A stretch of DNA of 64,000 bases from positions 857,844 through 921,843 of the forward strand of contig BPIR01000002.1 in the NCBI GenBank assembly GCA_026004215.1. Direction: 5' to 3'. Under the pieces are notes generated by a model. It had not been told where the DNA came from. It searched no databases and saw only the letters and a list, made by a program, of their open reading frames with translations. The stretch comes from Candidatus Binatia bacterium (GTDB lineage: Bacteria; Desulfobacterota; Binatia; HRBIN30). This document shows positions 1-9,029 of this stretch, one piece after another (the first letter of the stretch is position 1; each line of letters opens with the position of its first letter). A program made the position numbers and the translations under genes.

Positions 1-923
1 ATTTCCCCAGCAAACAATCCGCCCGCCCGCAACGAGGGCGCAGACGTGCAATTCACCCGCACTCGCAGTTTGAAACTCGCATTGCGATGTGGCTCGGGCC
101 AGGGCGGCCCAAAAGGTTGCCAAAAAGAAAAGTGACCCGTCGAGCAATCGCCGTCGCTTGTGGTACCGCGTTTCCGACCTTCTTCCCGTGCGGATGAAAC
201 GACTCAGCCCAGTAAGCATCGCTCCCTCCTTCTACTGAAACCCCCGAATTCACTCGCGATCGACCCCCTAAGACCCGAATCTCCGCCCACGCGCGAGCCA
301 CGAGAAACCTCGAGACCCAGTCGTGACTTACGTACTGACTCCCCCTAACGTACGCACAACTTCTGCCCTATGAGTTTTGCCGATACCACCGCCCTCGATG
401 GCACACAACGGGAAAATCGTGGCCCGTGAGGAACTGCGAGTACGTGCCGATCGCTACCGACAAGACTTCCAGGAGCAACGCAGCGTCGGAAAGGCACCAG
501 CGCAAAGCGTTCCTTGTCCTCCCGCCCAAGATGCAAGATTGCCGTCCCTCACGCGGGAGACTGTGGCTGCGCTGTTGCCCCGCGATGCGGATCGCGCCCG
601 CCAGACGCACGAAGCCTGTAGGCAAAGGGAGGAGCGGCTCCTTTACATGCAGAGCTCGGCCGCGGGTTGGCTTAGGGTATCGAGGGGCGACCACCGCTAC
701 CTTCCCCGACACAGCACCGTCGGCTTGGTATGCGGATCGAATAGGAAGACGGTGCGCCTCGCGGCCTCTGCGTTCGGGAACGCACGCAGCGACGGGGAAG
801 AAACGCTCGGCCGGGGTTTCTGAACCCGGCAGCAACGCTCTAGACAGCTCGACCGGTGTGTAACGCTCTCCGTCGCGGGGAGTCTGAGGCAAAGCTGAAG
901 CGACTTTCAGCGGCTCACCGAAG
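1..923. other. gene-poor left edge, no supported gene
   Basis: This stretch has open frames on both strands, the longest on the minus strand across about 368-976, but none reads as a recognisable protein. Translations are rich in Arg/Ser/Pro, as expected of high-GC shadow frames, and none has a good ribosome-binding site. A short inverted repeat lies near 810-835 (CCGGGGTTT / AACCCGG), but no T-run follows it. It may be a decayed gene or a long intergenic region. Confidence 0.5.
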
Positions 924-1754
924 ATGCGCCTAATGATGACGAAAGAGCGAGCGGTACTGAGCGATCTGCCGGCCAAACCAGGAAAGCGGCGCCTGCTTTC
1001 TGCACTTGCCGTTGCCGCCGTTTTGGGCGTGCTTGCCCTGGGGCACGCGTTCCACGCCCAGGATCACATACTCGGCTTGGTAGAGTGGATTCGCCACGCA
1101 GGCTGGATGGGTCTCGTCGTCTTCATCATCGTGTATGTGGCCGCAACCGTCCTTTTCGTGCCCGGGGCAATCCTCACGCTCGGGGCGGGGTTTGCCTATG
1201 GGGTCGTCCTCGGCTCCCTGGCCGTGCTGATCGCGGCCAACTTAGGCGCAATCTTGGCATTCTGGCTCGGCCGAACCGTAGCCCGGGATTGGGTAGCCGC
1301 GCGGGTGCAGAGCAACCCTCGCTTTGCGGCGATTGATCGCGCGGTGGGCCACGAAGGTTTCAAAATCGTGCTGCTCACCCGACTGTCGCCCGTGTTCCCG
1401 TTCAATTTGCTGAATTATGCGTTCGGGGTCACGAGTGTCCGCGCGAGCGACTACGTCATAGGATCGGCCCTCGGCATGTTTCCCGGGACTGTGATGTACG
1501 TGTACGCAGGCTCGCTGATTACGAGCGCCACCCAGTTAGCGAGCGGGCAAGCTCCGGCGAGCCAAGCACAAACGGCCTTTTATTTCTTCGGCTTTGCGGC
1601 CACTTTGGTCGTGACGTTGTACATCACGCGACTGGCTCGAAGGGCGCTGGCGGCCATCACGGAGGAAAGCGCGTTTCCCGAGTCCGGCGCCCCCGCGCGG
1701 CCGCAGCCAGAAACCGTGGAGACTGCAGGGCTTCGCGTGAAGCCCCGGCCTTAA
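924..1754 (+). CDS. TVP38/TMEM64 (VTT domain) family inner-membrane protein
   Basis: A 276-residue polytopic membrane protein of the VTT/DedA-related family, which is linked to lipid scrambling or undecaprenyl-phosphate recycling; the substrate is not determined here. An N-terminal membrane segment (about residues 22-42) is followed by a second helix and the family signature FVPGAILTLGAGFAYG near residues 77-92. The second signature, LTRLSPVFPFNLLNYAFG, lies near residues 150-168, and a final transmembrane helix near 215-235. The C-terminal tail (about 40 residues) is hydrophilic and Pro/Glu-rich. The start is the first ATG of a MRLMMTK cluster, and ATGs a few codons in are possible alternatives. 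A DsrE-like gene follows 28 bp downstream on the same strand and may be co-transcribed. Confidence 0.85.
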   Translation: MRLMMTKERAVLSDLPAKPGKRRLLSALAVAAVLGVLALGHAFHAQDHILGLVEWIRHAGWMGLVVFIIVYVAATVLFVPGAILTLGAGFAYGVVLGSLAVLIAANLGAILAFWLGRTVARDWVAARVQSNPRFAAIDRAVGHEGFKIVLLTRLSPVFPFNLLNYAFGVTSVRASDYVIGSALGMFPGTVMYVYAGSLITSATQLASGQAPASQAQTAFYFFGFAATLVVTLYITRLARRALAAITEESAFPESGAPARPQPETVETAGLRVKPRP

Positions 1755-1782
1755 TGATCTCACACTCAGGAGGAAAGGAACC

Positions 1783-2235
1783 ATGAAGTCGTGGAGCATC
1801 GCCACAGTTCTGAGCGGAGCGCTGGCAGGCATTGCCCTCAGCGTTTGGCAATCCAGTGCGGCCCAACCTGGCAAGTACTTGATCATCTTGCAGGCGGGCA
1901 AGCAAAGTCACGAAGGGCACGCGCGCGCCTACCATGCGTTGCTGTATGCCAAGGAGTTACAGGAAAACAGTCACACCGTGGTTTTAGTTTTCGATGGCGC
2001 CGGCACGGAGTGGGTGGAAGAGTGGACCCGTCCCGGCTCTGCTGATCCTTTGGTGCCGCTCTATCGCGAAGTCCGCGCTAAAGGCATCACCAACGTGGTG
2101 TGCGACTTCTGTGCGAACGCGTTTCAAGTGAAGAATTCGTTGAAAGAACGGGGCACGCAGCTCGTGAGCGAATACAGCGGGCACCCCAGCATCGCCAAGT
2201 GGGCCAACCAAGGATACCAAATCATCGTTCTCTGA
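1783..2235 (+). CDS. exported DsrE/DsrF-like family protein
   Basis: A 150-residue protein with an N-terminal hydrophobic signal sequence (residues 1-27, ending SSAAQPG), then a single DsrE-like Rossmann-type domain. It opens with a KYLIILQAGKQSHEGHARAYH strand-loop-helix. Further in is a VVCDFCANAFQ segment (about residues 105-115) with two cysteines, in the region where DsrE proteins carry their conserved cysteine. DsrE-fold proteins relay sulfur or act as small redox or binding modules; an exported version is probably periplasmic. The start is strongly supported by a purine-rich GGAGGAAAGGA site just upstream of ATG. It probably forms a short operon with the VTT protein upstream. The partner and the exact sulfur role cannot be inferred. 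Confidence 0.75.
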   Translation: MKSWSIATVLSGALAGIALSVWQSSAAQPGKYLIILQAGKQSHEGHARAYHALLYAKELQENSHTVVLVFDGAGTEWVEEWTRPGSADPLVPLYREVRAKGITNVVCDFCANAFQVKNSLKERGTQLVSEYSGHPSIAKWANQGYQIIVL

Positions 2236-2632
2236 GTGACCACGGGTCCACCGCCCGACGCAGCGTCGAAAGCCGGGGCAACGCATGGGCGTGCGGTAGC
2301 GCGAGTGGAACGACAATGGGGCGAGAATCCATACCGGATCTACCCGTATGGTATCGTCACGCCCCTGCCCACGCGGGTACCGAGCCGCCCCCGTGTGGCT
2401 CGCTGTGCGCCAATCGTGATCCGAGTGGATGTGGCATCGTCGAACCTCCCGCCTGGGCACGGGCACCACGCACTCCGGGGAACTGTGGCTGTGCTTCCCC
2501 GCCACGGCGGCAGTGTCCCGAGCGGCAGCGCAGTTTCCGCACGGGCGACGTTGCACAGCAAGGCCCGCGCTGCTGTGGTTTGCCCGCCACACGCGAGGCG
2601 ATGTAGGCCCGCACCGGTGGTAACACACCAGG
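2236..2632. other. intergenic region, nothing supported
   Basis: About 400 bp lies between the DsrE-like gene and the convergent rmuC gene. Open frames exist on both strands, but they are Arg/Gly/Pro-rich shadows with no recognisable domain. No clear factor-independent terminator is visible. Confidence 0.5.
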
Positions 2633-4360
2633 TTACGTCTCGCCGTCGGGCGTAACTGGGGAGTCCGCCGGAAGCTCCAGCAAAGCCGTGGCTTCTTCCT
2701 CGGGAAGCTCCTCCACCGCACGCAGGCGACGCTCCATGGCGCGCGTGCGCACGCCCGTTTCCTCGATGGTACGTGTGGCGGTATGAAGCTGGCGTTTGAC
2801 TTTGTCCAGAACCTGCCCGAATTTGCCGAACTCCGTCTTCACGGCGCCCAGCACTTTCCACACTTCAGCGGCGCGCTGTTCGATCGCCAAAGTGCGAAAG
2901 CCCATGCGCAGACTACTCAAGATCGCTGCCAGTGTGGTCGGGCCGGCCACCACGATGCGGTACTCTTGGAGCAACTGCTCGACCAGCGCCGGCTGCCGTA
3001 GCACCTCCGCATACAGGCCCTCTGTGGCGAGGAACATGATGGCGAAGTCTGTCGTGTGTGGCGGGTCGACGTATTTGTCGCGGATATCTTTGGCTGCCGC
3101 GCGTACCGTTCGCGCCAAAGCCTCGGTGGCCTGCTGCACGGCTTCGGGGTCCCCTCGTTCCGCGGCTTCTTGCAGGCGCAAGTAATCCTCTTGCGGAAAT
3201 TTGGAATCGATGGGCAGCCAAACAACCGCGCTGGGGTCGTCTTTTGGTCCGGGTAGCCGGATGGCGTATTCCACCGCCTCGGCGGAGTCTCCTTTCACCC
3301 GCACGTTGCGGTCGAATTGGCGCCGGTCCAGGATCTGCTCCAAAATGGCGCCCAATTGAACCTCCGCCCATGTGCCCCGCACCTTGACGTTGGAAAGCAC
3401 ACGCTTGAGCTCGCCCACGCCGTTGGCCAAGTTTTGCATCTCGCCGAGTCCGCGATGCACCACTTCGAGCCGTTCGCTCACCAGTTTGAATGACTCGCCC
3501 AGACGCTTTTCCAACGTGTCGTGCAACTTCTCGTCCACGGTTTTCCGCATTTCTTCGAGCTTGCGCTCGTTTCCCTCCTGGAGCTCCTTGATGCGCTGAT
3601 CGAACGTGCCCCGAATCCGGTCGAGGGCTCCTTGGTTGGACTCTCCGAGCTCCTTGAGCTGCTGGGTCATGGCTTCCAACTGGAGGCGCTGCCCGTTCCC
3701 CAACTCGACGAGCGTTTTGGAAACACTCTCGCTGACTGCCTTGAGGCCCTCCGCCACCTCCTGCCGCATGCCGGCCACCCGTCTTTCATTCGTGTCCTGG
3801 AATTCCCGGATGCGTTCGTCGAACGTTGTGCGGATCCGTTCGAGCGCGGCCTGGTTCGACTCGGCAAGCTCTTTGAGCTGTTTACTGACAAGGTCGAGCT
3901 GCGCCTTCTGCGTATTCGCGAGATCTTCGATCGTCTTGGCGATGCGCTCCCCAGCCCCGCGCAGTCCTTCGGACACTTCAGTTCGCATCTCGCTGATTTT
4001 CTGCTCGTTCCCTTCGCGCAGTTCCTTGATGCGCGCATCCACTGCCGCACGGATACGGTCCAGCGCCTCCTGGTTCGCTTCCGTCATTTGCCGAAGCGAA
4101 TTCGACACAGCCTCGAACTGCGCGCCTTGCGCTCGACCGACGGTTTCAATGGCCGTCTGCAACATGCCCACCGACGACTTCAAGCCGTTGGCGACCTCTT
4201 CGCGCAGTTCCCGCGCTGCGGCGCGCTGCTCCTCGCGGCCGGTGCGAAACTCCTCGCGCAGAATTTGATCGAAACCGCCGCCGCCTTTCGCTGCTCGAAG
4301 CAACAAAACGACCAGCAGGACTGCGTTGACTACGCCGACTGCCAGAATCAACCAGAGCAT
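2633..4360 (-). CDS. rmuC: RmuC family DNA recombination/repair protein
   Basis: A 575-residue protein. A single N-terminal membrane helix (MLWLILAVGVVNAVLLVVLL) is followed by a very long coiled coil. The C-terminal RmuC nuclease-like domain (about residues 315-520) shows NVKVRGTWAEVQLGAILEQI, the lysine-containing PIDSKFPQEDY and FAIMFLATEGLYAEVL. RmuC proteins limit inversions and rearrangements at DNA structures, and the fold resembles PD-(D/E)XK enzymes. The coiled coil contains about three and a half tandem repeats of 73 residues (see findings). The chosen ATG begins directly at the membrane helix. An upstream in-frame GTG at 4456 would add 32 residues of non-conserved sequence and was rejected. 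No operon partner is evident. Confidence 0.9.
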   Translation of the reverse strand: MLWLILAVGVVNAVLLVVLLLRAAKGGGGFDQILREEFRTGREEQRAAARELREEVANGLKSSVGMLQTAIETVGRAQGAQFEAVSNSLRQMTEANQEALDRIRAAVDARIKELREGNEQKISEMRTEVSEGLRGAGERIAKTIEDLANTQKAQLDLVSKQLKELAESNQAALERIRTTFDERIREFQDTNERRVAGMRQEVAEGLKAVSESVSKTLVELGNGQRLQLEAMTQQLKELGESNQGALDRIRGTFDQRIKELQEGNERKLEEMRKTVDEKLHDTLEKRLGESFKLVSERLEVVHRGLGEMQNLANGVGELKRVLSNVKVRGTWAEVQLGAILEQILDRRQFDRNVRVKGDSAEAVEYAIRLPGPKDDPSAVVWLPIDSKFPQEDYLRLQEAAERGDPEAVQQATEALARTVRAAAKDIRDKYVDPPHTTDFAIMFLATEGLYAEVLRQPALVEQLLQEYRIVVAGPTTLAAILSSLRMGFRTLAIEQRAAEVWKVLGAVKTEFGKFGQVLDKVKRQLHTATRTIEETGVRTRAMERRLRAVEELPEEEATALLELPADSPVTPDGET

Positions 4361-4562
4361 GCTCGATCCCTTTCCCCCCGAGGATGGTTGGGAGGCTGAG
4401 TAAACCTTTTTCGGACCGGCGTCCACCGCGCCGTGTGTTGTCCGCACGAGCCGCACCGACCACCGGTGGTCGCGGGCAGCGGCGTTATAGGGTCACGCCA
4501 ACATCCGCCCGCGCTTGCGTCCGCTTGCTCTGTCCGGGCGCACGTGCTCCACGACCGGTGAG

Positions 4563-5930
4563 CTAAGAGGTGGGTTGTAGCGAGCAGCCTCCCAGCACTG
4601 CCTGAACGGCCTGTATCACCTCGTCCACCGTGATCGCGCCATCGTTGTTCCGATCCGCCGCGCCGCAGGAGTTCAGTTGCGTGAACCCGAGCAGAATGTT
4701 GACGGCGGTCACGATTTCGCTGACATCCACAGAGTGGTCGCCATTACAATCGCCTGGGCACGCGGGCGCGCGGGGAATGGTCACGGTGACTTGCGCGGGC
4801 CCGGCACCGGCAATGCGGCGCACCTCGACGAACCAGGCACCGGCGCGCGGGGATTGCACCCGGCAGGCACCCCAGTTTTCCGGACGTTGGTCGCGGCATA
4901 CCCACTCGGCTTGGCCCCCACTGCTCACCGGTCCGACGAACAAGTCGAAATCATTGTCGCGATTCAAAAAACCAGAAGCATTGCCGGTTTGGCCGTTAAA
5001 GGTGACGCGCAGCTCAACGGCATCCGCTGGGACTTCGATTCGCTGCTGAAATTGCGGGTTACTGGCGTCGAGGTTTGCCGAAAAGGTTTGCACGATGGTT
5101 TGCCCGTCGTTGACGAGGCCGTTAGTGTCACACGCAACGCCCACATCGCCGCCCGCGTTGGCCACGATCCAGTCTCGCAGCGCGGCCACGGAAGTTGCAA
5201 ACGATTCATCCGGGGCGAGACAATCCACACTCGTGCCACCAGAGACCACACCCACAAGCGCCTCGCCCCGGTCGTCCTTCGCCACCACTGCGCCTCCGGA
5301 GTCGCCCGAGCAGGTGTTCGAGCCCGTCCCCGTGAACGTCCAGCATAGATTCAAGTCCGCGGCTACATCAGGCGGGCAAGTTCCGAACACCACCGGACCC
5401 TCGCGTTTGATGCCGGTGTCATCCACACTGCGAAAGCCGGACCGCGTCGTCCCATAGCCGATCACGCGACCCACACTACCGGCTGGCGGTTCGCTCGTCG
5501 CCAGCGGTAGCGGCGGCACGCTTTCGGCGTTTGCAGCCAGCCGCAACAAGCTCGCATCGTAACCCGTTCCAAACTCGTAACTCGGGTGCACGACGATGCT
5601 CTCCACCGGCAACAGGCCGACGTGTGGAACGAACACCGCCACGGTGCGAGGGTCGCTCACCCCCGCAGATGTGCAACTGGCGTAGTCCTCGCTCGTGTCC
5701 GGGCACACGCAGTGAGCCGCAGTCACCACCGTGCGACATCCGATCAACGAGCCGGAGCACAAGCCCACGAGTTCCGTTTGCGAGGCGTCGGCGTAAAACG
5801 CAACCATAACGACCGCCGGGTCTGTGGCGGACGCCACCCCGTTGACAATCCGCGGCCACACGCTGGCCCAAGCGGAATCCCCGGCCCAAGCGAACAGCAC
5901 CACACTGATGACGGCACGAAGCACGCTCAT
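4563..5930 (-). CDS. secreted trypsin-like serine protease with PPC-like and dockerin-like C-terminal domains
   Basis: A 455-residue exported protease. A signal peptide (residues 1-22, cleaved near AWAS) precedes the RIVNG activation-type N terminus at 27-31. The S1 catalytic triad is complete: His73 in TAAHC, Asp125 in GYDASLLRL, Ser211 in CSGDSGG. After the protease domain (to about 290) comes a beta-rich domain of pre-peptidase C-terminal (PPC) type, with NRDNDFDLFV and WFVEVRR. The end has two EF-hand/dockerin-like repeats, CPGDCNGDHSVDVSEIV and DRNNDGAITVDEVIQAV, whose Asp/Asn residues suit Ca2+ binding. The start was placed at the ATG that begins the signal peptide; a longer frame reaches 6095 without conserved sequence. 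The gene is divergent from the lytic transglycosylase. Target proteins and any anchoring partner are unknown. Confidence 0.88.
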   Translation of the reverse strand: MSVLRAVISVVLFAWAGDSAWASVWPRIVNGVASATDPAVVMVAFYADASQTELVGLCSGSLIGCRTVVTAAHCVCPDTSEDYASCTSAGVSDPRTVAVFVPHVGLLPVESIVVHPSYEFGTGYDASLLRLAANAESVPPLPLATSEPPAGSVGRVIGYGTTRSGFRSVDDTGIKREGPVVFGTCPPDVAADLNLCWTFTGTGSNTCSGDSGGAVVAKDDRGEALVGVVSGGTSVDCLAPDESFATSVAALRDWIVANAGGDVGVACDTNGLVNDGQTIVQTFSANLDASNPQFQQRIEVPADAVELRVTFNGQTGNASGFLNRDNDFDLFVGPVSSGGQAEWVCRDQRPENWGACRVQSPRAGAWFVEVRRIAGAGPAQVTVTIPRAPACPGDCNGDHSVDVSEIVTAVNILLGFTQLNSCGAADRNNDGAITVDEVIQAVQAVLGGCSLQPTS

Positions 5931-6060
5931 GCAGTGCGATAGCCTGCAGAACAGAATCGCCAATGTCGAGTACGTTTTTACCGTCTTGCGCGCACTCGTA
6001 TCTCCGGGCACTAGAGATACTCGCAAGCACAAGGCATTCGGCCGGCAAATCTTCACGCTC

Positions 6061-7050
6061 ATGAGAGAATCTGGAACCCTTTGGAGTCTGAGCACCTTTG
6101 CGATCGTGGCGGTCGTTTTGTCTTTCCCGTGCAGCGCGAGTGCGTCGCGCGGGTGGGGTTACCTCATAGAGCGACTGGTGCGAGATGGCGAGCCGCGCGC
6201 CGAGGTGGAGCGCATTTTCAGCGACCCGCGCATGCCTCCTTTCGATGGACTGCGCTTCTCTCCGGAACCTAAACCGGAGCCACGAGCCTTGTATCGCGGG
6301 TTTTTGCATCCACGCAGCGTGGCCGAGGCGCGCAAGTGCTGGGAAGTGCACCGCAGCGAAATCCGGCAAGCCGAGCGTGTCAGCGGTGTCCCTGCAACGC
6401 TGCTGGCGTCGCTGTTCCATGTAGAAAGCCGTTGCGGGCAAAATACCGGGCAACATCGCGTGCTGTTTCGGCTCTCTCGTCTGGCCATGGCCGGGGAACC
6501 GAGGAATTTCGAGTGGAACACGGGCCTGTGGCTCGATGGGGGGCGATGGTCCGCTGGCGAACTATTGCACAAGCTGGGGTTGCGGGCCCGTTACTTGGAA
6601 GACACGTTTTACCCCGAGGTTCGCGCCACATTGGAACTGGCACGGCGGTGGCAAATAGATCCGCTCGAACTGCGGGGCTCGCCGGCAGGCGCCGTCGGCT
6701 GGCCCCAGTTCTTACCCAGCAACGTCATACGCTTCGGCCGCGACGGTAACCAAGACGGCCGGGTGGATCTTTTCGACCCGGCCGATGCCGCGCTTTCGGC
6801 TGCCGAATATTTGCGCGCTTACGGCTGGCAGCCGGGAGCGAGCCGGGAAGAGCAACGCAAGGTCCTGTGGCATTACAACCGCTCCTTCGCTTACGTGGAC
6901 ACTCTTCTCGCTTTGCACCGCAGTCTGCAAGCAACAGCACCGTCCAGTGCGCGAGCCGCAGTCGCTGCGCCCGCCCAGCCGACGCGCGCAAAGAAAACAG
7001 CGCGGCGCCCTCAGCCGCTCGGTCGCAAGCGAACGTCACGAACTCGCTGA
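6061..7050 (+). CDS. lytic murein transglycosylase, MltB/SLT_2 type
   Basis: A 329-residue exported enzyme that cleaves peptidoglycan glycan strands, forming 1,6-anhydroMurNAc ends. A signal sequence covers residues 1-28 (ending CSASASRG). The MltB-like domain includes ASLFHVESRCGQNTG (about residues 118-132), with the glutamate in the expected catalytic position. Further on are AGAVGWPQFLPSNV and the Asp-rich NQDGRVDLFDPADA segment typical of the calcium-binding loop. YNRSFAYVDTLLAL marks the end of the domain. The C terminus is Ala/Pro/Arg/Lys-rich. The ATG at 6061 was chosen because the signal peptide starts there; the open frame extends further upstream into the divergent protease region. 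A small DUF429-like gene follows after 16 bp. Confidence 0.85.
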   Translation: MRESGTLWSLSTFAIVAVVLSFPCSASASRGWGYLIERLVRDGEPRAEVERIFSDPRMPPFDGLRFSPEPKPEPRALYRGFLHPRSVAEARKCWEVHRSEIRQAERVSGVPATLLASLFHVESRCGQNTGQHRVLFRLSRLAMAGEPRNFEWNTGLWLDGGRWSAGELLHKLGLRARYLEDTFYPEVRATLELARRWQIDPLELRGSPAGAVGWPQFLPSNVIRFGRDGNQDGRVDLFDPADAALSAAEYLRAYGWQPGASREEQRKVLWHYNRSFAYVDTLLALHRSLQATAPSSARAAVAAPAQPTRAKKTARRPQPLGRKRTSRTR

Positions 7051-7066
7051 CGGCCTCCATATCCCA

Positions 7067-7630
7067 ATGATTGCCGGTGTGGATTTCGGGGCGCGCTTTG
7101 CCGGCACCACAGTCGTTTGTTTCGACCTGGGGGACCACCTCGAATTGCTACGCGTTGCACGCGGAGAAGACGCCGACGCCCGACTCTTCGCTTTCGTGGC
7201 CGCGCGGGGCCCGCGTGCGCTGTATCTGGATGCTCCGCTCAGCTTGCCCGCGGCCTATGGGCACAGTGGCTCGGACTTCTTTTACCGCGCCTGCGATCGT
7301 CTCTTGGCCGCGATGTCTCCGATGTTCCTCGGTGCTCTCACCGCTCGCGCCATCCAGCTCAAACACACTCTCGCACCGACGCCTGTGTTCGAGGTGTACC
7401 CGCGTGCGGCGGCACGGCTGCTCGAGCAGCAACACGTGCAGGGCTATCGCAAAGATCGGCCGAGCAGCTACCTGGCACAGCTTCAGCGGTGCCTACCGTT
7501 GCCGGTTCCCGGCGCAGTGACCTCGTGGCACGACATTGACGCCATCCTCGCGTGGTGGAGCGGCTGGCGCCACACGCGCGGCGAAGCGTGCGCTTTCGGC
7601 CATCCCTCGGAAGGGATCATTTGGGTGTAA
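7067..7630 (+). CDS. DUF429-type predicted nuclease-fold protein
   Basis: A 187-residue protein opening with MIAGVDFGARFAGTTVVCF, the beta-hairpin with an early aspartate found in RNase H-like and DUF429 proteins. LYLDAPLSLP (about residues 60-70) supplies a second acidic motif. Near the C terminus TSWHDIDAILAWWSGWRH matches the Asp-containing helix of DUF429 members, and FEVYPRAAARLL is also family-like. The three acidic elements suggest a metal-dependent nuclease fold, but the activity is unproven. The gene starts 16 bp after the transglycosylase stop and probably shares its transcript. The ATG is the first that gives the family-typical N terminus. Confidence 0.65.
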   Translation: MIAGVDFGARFAGTTVVCFDLGDHLELLRVARGEDADARLFAFVAARGPRALYLDAPLSLPAAYGHSGSDFFYRACDRLLAAMSPMFLGALTARAIQLKHTLAPTPVFEVYPRAAARLLEQQHVQGYRKDRPSSYLAQLQRCLPLPVPGAVTSWHDIDAILAWWSGWRHTRGEACAFGHPSEGIIWV

Positions 7631-7822
7631 GGGCCCGGGTTCGGCACAACGCCTCGTGCCAGCGCGGCAGCGAGAAACGCTGGTCCCGGACCGGGTCCGG
7701 GCGTCGAGGGTCGGCCGCGTCGAACGCCGCTCTGCGATCGCTGCCGGCACCGGCCGCGACTGCCCGGCGGAGCCATTATCGCGCGGCGAGCGAAGGCGGC
7801 ACGCAAGCCCAGCGCTTGCGGT

Positions 7823-8278
7823 TCAGCGCTTTTTGGAGCTCCTCGCGGGCCGTGCCGGCTTTGCCGCCGCTTTGATCGCCTTGGCAGCCGCGCGGGCGTC
7901 CTCCGGCGTGCGGAATCCAAAAACAGCCGAGAATTTCCGCCCGACTGTTTGTGCCACCACGAACTCGATGTTCACGCCTGCGTTGGCCACTCCTCTGGCC
8001 ATAGCGGCGCCGAGGCCCGGGCGGTCGTCGCCCTCCACCAACAGGGCGCTCACCTGGGCCGTATGGAGCCCGACCTGGGTGGCAGCGGCCGTGCTCTTTT
8101 TTCCGCTGACCGGGAACACTTCCACAGCGGCGCGGCCCGTGTCCCCCAAGGCGTAGCCCATGACGAGTCTCAAATTGGCCCCGCTCGCTGCCAGCGGTTC
8201 TAACACCTCGGCCAACACTCCCGGGGCATTTTGTGCTTCTTTGCGCCACAACGTGATCTGTTTCACCGTCACGGCCAT
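7823..8278 (-). CDS. ACT domain-containing protein
   Basis: A 151-residue protein with two ACT-like units. The first begins at VKQITLWRKEAQNAPGVLAE (residues 4-23); the second is around VSALLVEGDDRPGLGAAMAR (about residues 77-96). ACT domains bind small ligands, often amino acids, as regulatory modules; no catalytic domain is attached here, so a stand-alone sensor or regulator is likely. The tail is Ala/Lys-rich (AAKAIKAAAKPARPARSSKK) and may be disordered or nucleic-acid-binding. The start was set at MAVTVKQ; an in-frame ATG seven codons upstream is possible. The HAD-like gene lies upstream on the same strand with a 48 bp gap, so co-transcription is plausible. Confidence 0.75.
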   Translation of the reverse strand: MAVTVKQITLWRKEAQNAPGVLAEVLEPLAASGANLRLVMGYALGDTGRAAVEVFPVSGKKSTAAATQVGLHTAQVSALLVEGDDRPGLGAAMARGVANAGVNIEFVVAQTVGRKFSAVFGFRTPEDARAAAKAIKAAAKPARPARSSKKR

Positions 8279-8326
8279 AAGCGTTACCTCCCGTTGCAAC
8301 GTTTATGCGCCGTTCCGGTAAAAAGT

Positions 8327-8974
8327 TCAACTTCCTTGAGGTCGCGGTCCGACCAGCGGAAAGCCGAGCAGTTGTTCGAGCTCTGCCAGCGCCGCCGCCG
8401 GGTCCTCCACCTTGATGGTTGCCATCCCCAAGGCACGAGCGGGTTTTAGGTTGCGGCCGATATCGTCGAGAAACACCGCCTGCGCAGGCAGCACTCCCAG
8501 TTGTTCGCAAGCCAATGTGTAAATGCGCGGGTCGGGCTTGCGTACGCCCAATCGAGCCGATTCGATGAACACGTCGAACAATTCTTGGAGGGGGTTTACC
8601 GCATCCTCGGCGGCATCGGTGCGCCAGTTGTTGGTGATTGCCCCGGCCCGCAAACCACTCTCGCGGATTCGCTCGATGGCTCGGATCATTTCGGGCCGCG
8701 GTATCGTTGCTGCCTGGACGGCCTCCATCATGGCCCAAGCATCCACCACTTGGCCTGCGGCGCGACACTCCCGCTCGAATTCCACGACAAATTCTGGCAA
8801 GCCCAGCTCGCCTCTCTCCAAACGCGCCCAGGCACCCTCGTTGCCGCTGCGAGCAATGTGGAAGTTGATCCATCCGGGTGGCAGGCCGTGCGCTCGTTCG
8901 AAGGCAGCGATGGCGTGAAGAGGCGAGCCCACGACGACGCCTCCGATATCGAAAATCACGGCACGGAATCTCAT
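8327..8974 (-). CDS. HAD-superfamily hydrolase resembling the N-terminal phosphatase domain of ACAD10
   Basis: A 215-residue HAD subfamily IA protein. Motif I is the variant FDIGGVVVGSP (usual DxDxT, with nucleophile Asp9), motif II is ITNNW, and motif III/IV is GVRKPDPRIY with FLDDIGRNLKPARALGM. The cap insertion (FHIARSGNEGAWARLERGE) and the C-terminal IKVEDPAAALAELEQLLGF strongly recall the HAD part of ACAD10/ACAD11-type proteins and epoxide-hydrolase N-domains. The replacement of the second motif I Asp by Gly is usual in that branch and may mean altered or absent phosphatase activity. The start at MRFRAVIFD was chosen because strand 1 begins there. An acyl-CoA dehydrogenase of ACAD10/11 style lies 25 kb away. 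Confidence 0.8.
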   Translation of the reverse strand: MRFRAVIFDIGGVVVGSPLHAIAAFERAHGLPPGWINFHIARSGNEGAWARLERGELGLPEFVVEFERECRAAGQVVDAWAMMEAVQAATIPRPEMIRAIERIRESGLRAGAITNNWRTDAAEDAVNPLQELFDVFIESARLGVRKPDPRIYTLACEQLGVLPAQAVFLDDIGRNLKPARALGMATIKVEDPAAALAELEQLLGFPLVGPRPQGS

Positions 8975-9029
8975 CGCCCTCGCTTGGTAGCGCCGGGCAC
9001 ACGCCACTGCCACACGCGCCCCGACAGCG

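Noticed and set aside
368..976. 202-codon minus-strand open frame at the left edge
   Set aside because: It overlaps the start of the VTT gene, has no recognisable domain and its composition is that of a high-GC shadow frame.
4361..4456. GTG-initiated extension of rmuC
   Set aside because: The extra 32 residues precede a clean membrane helix start and show no conserved features.
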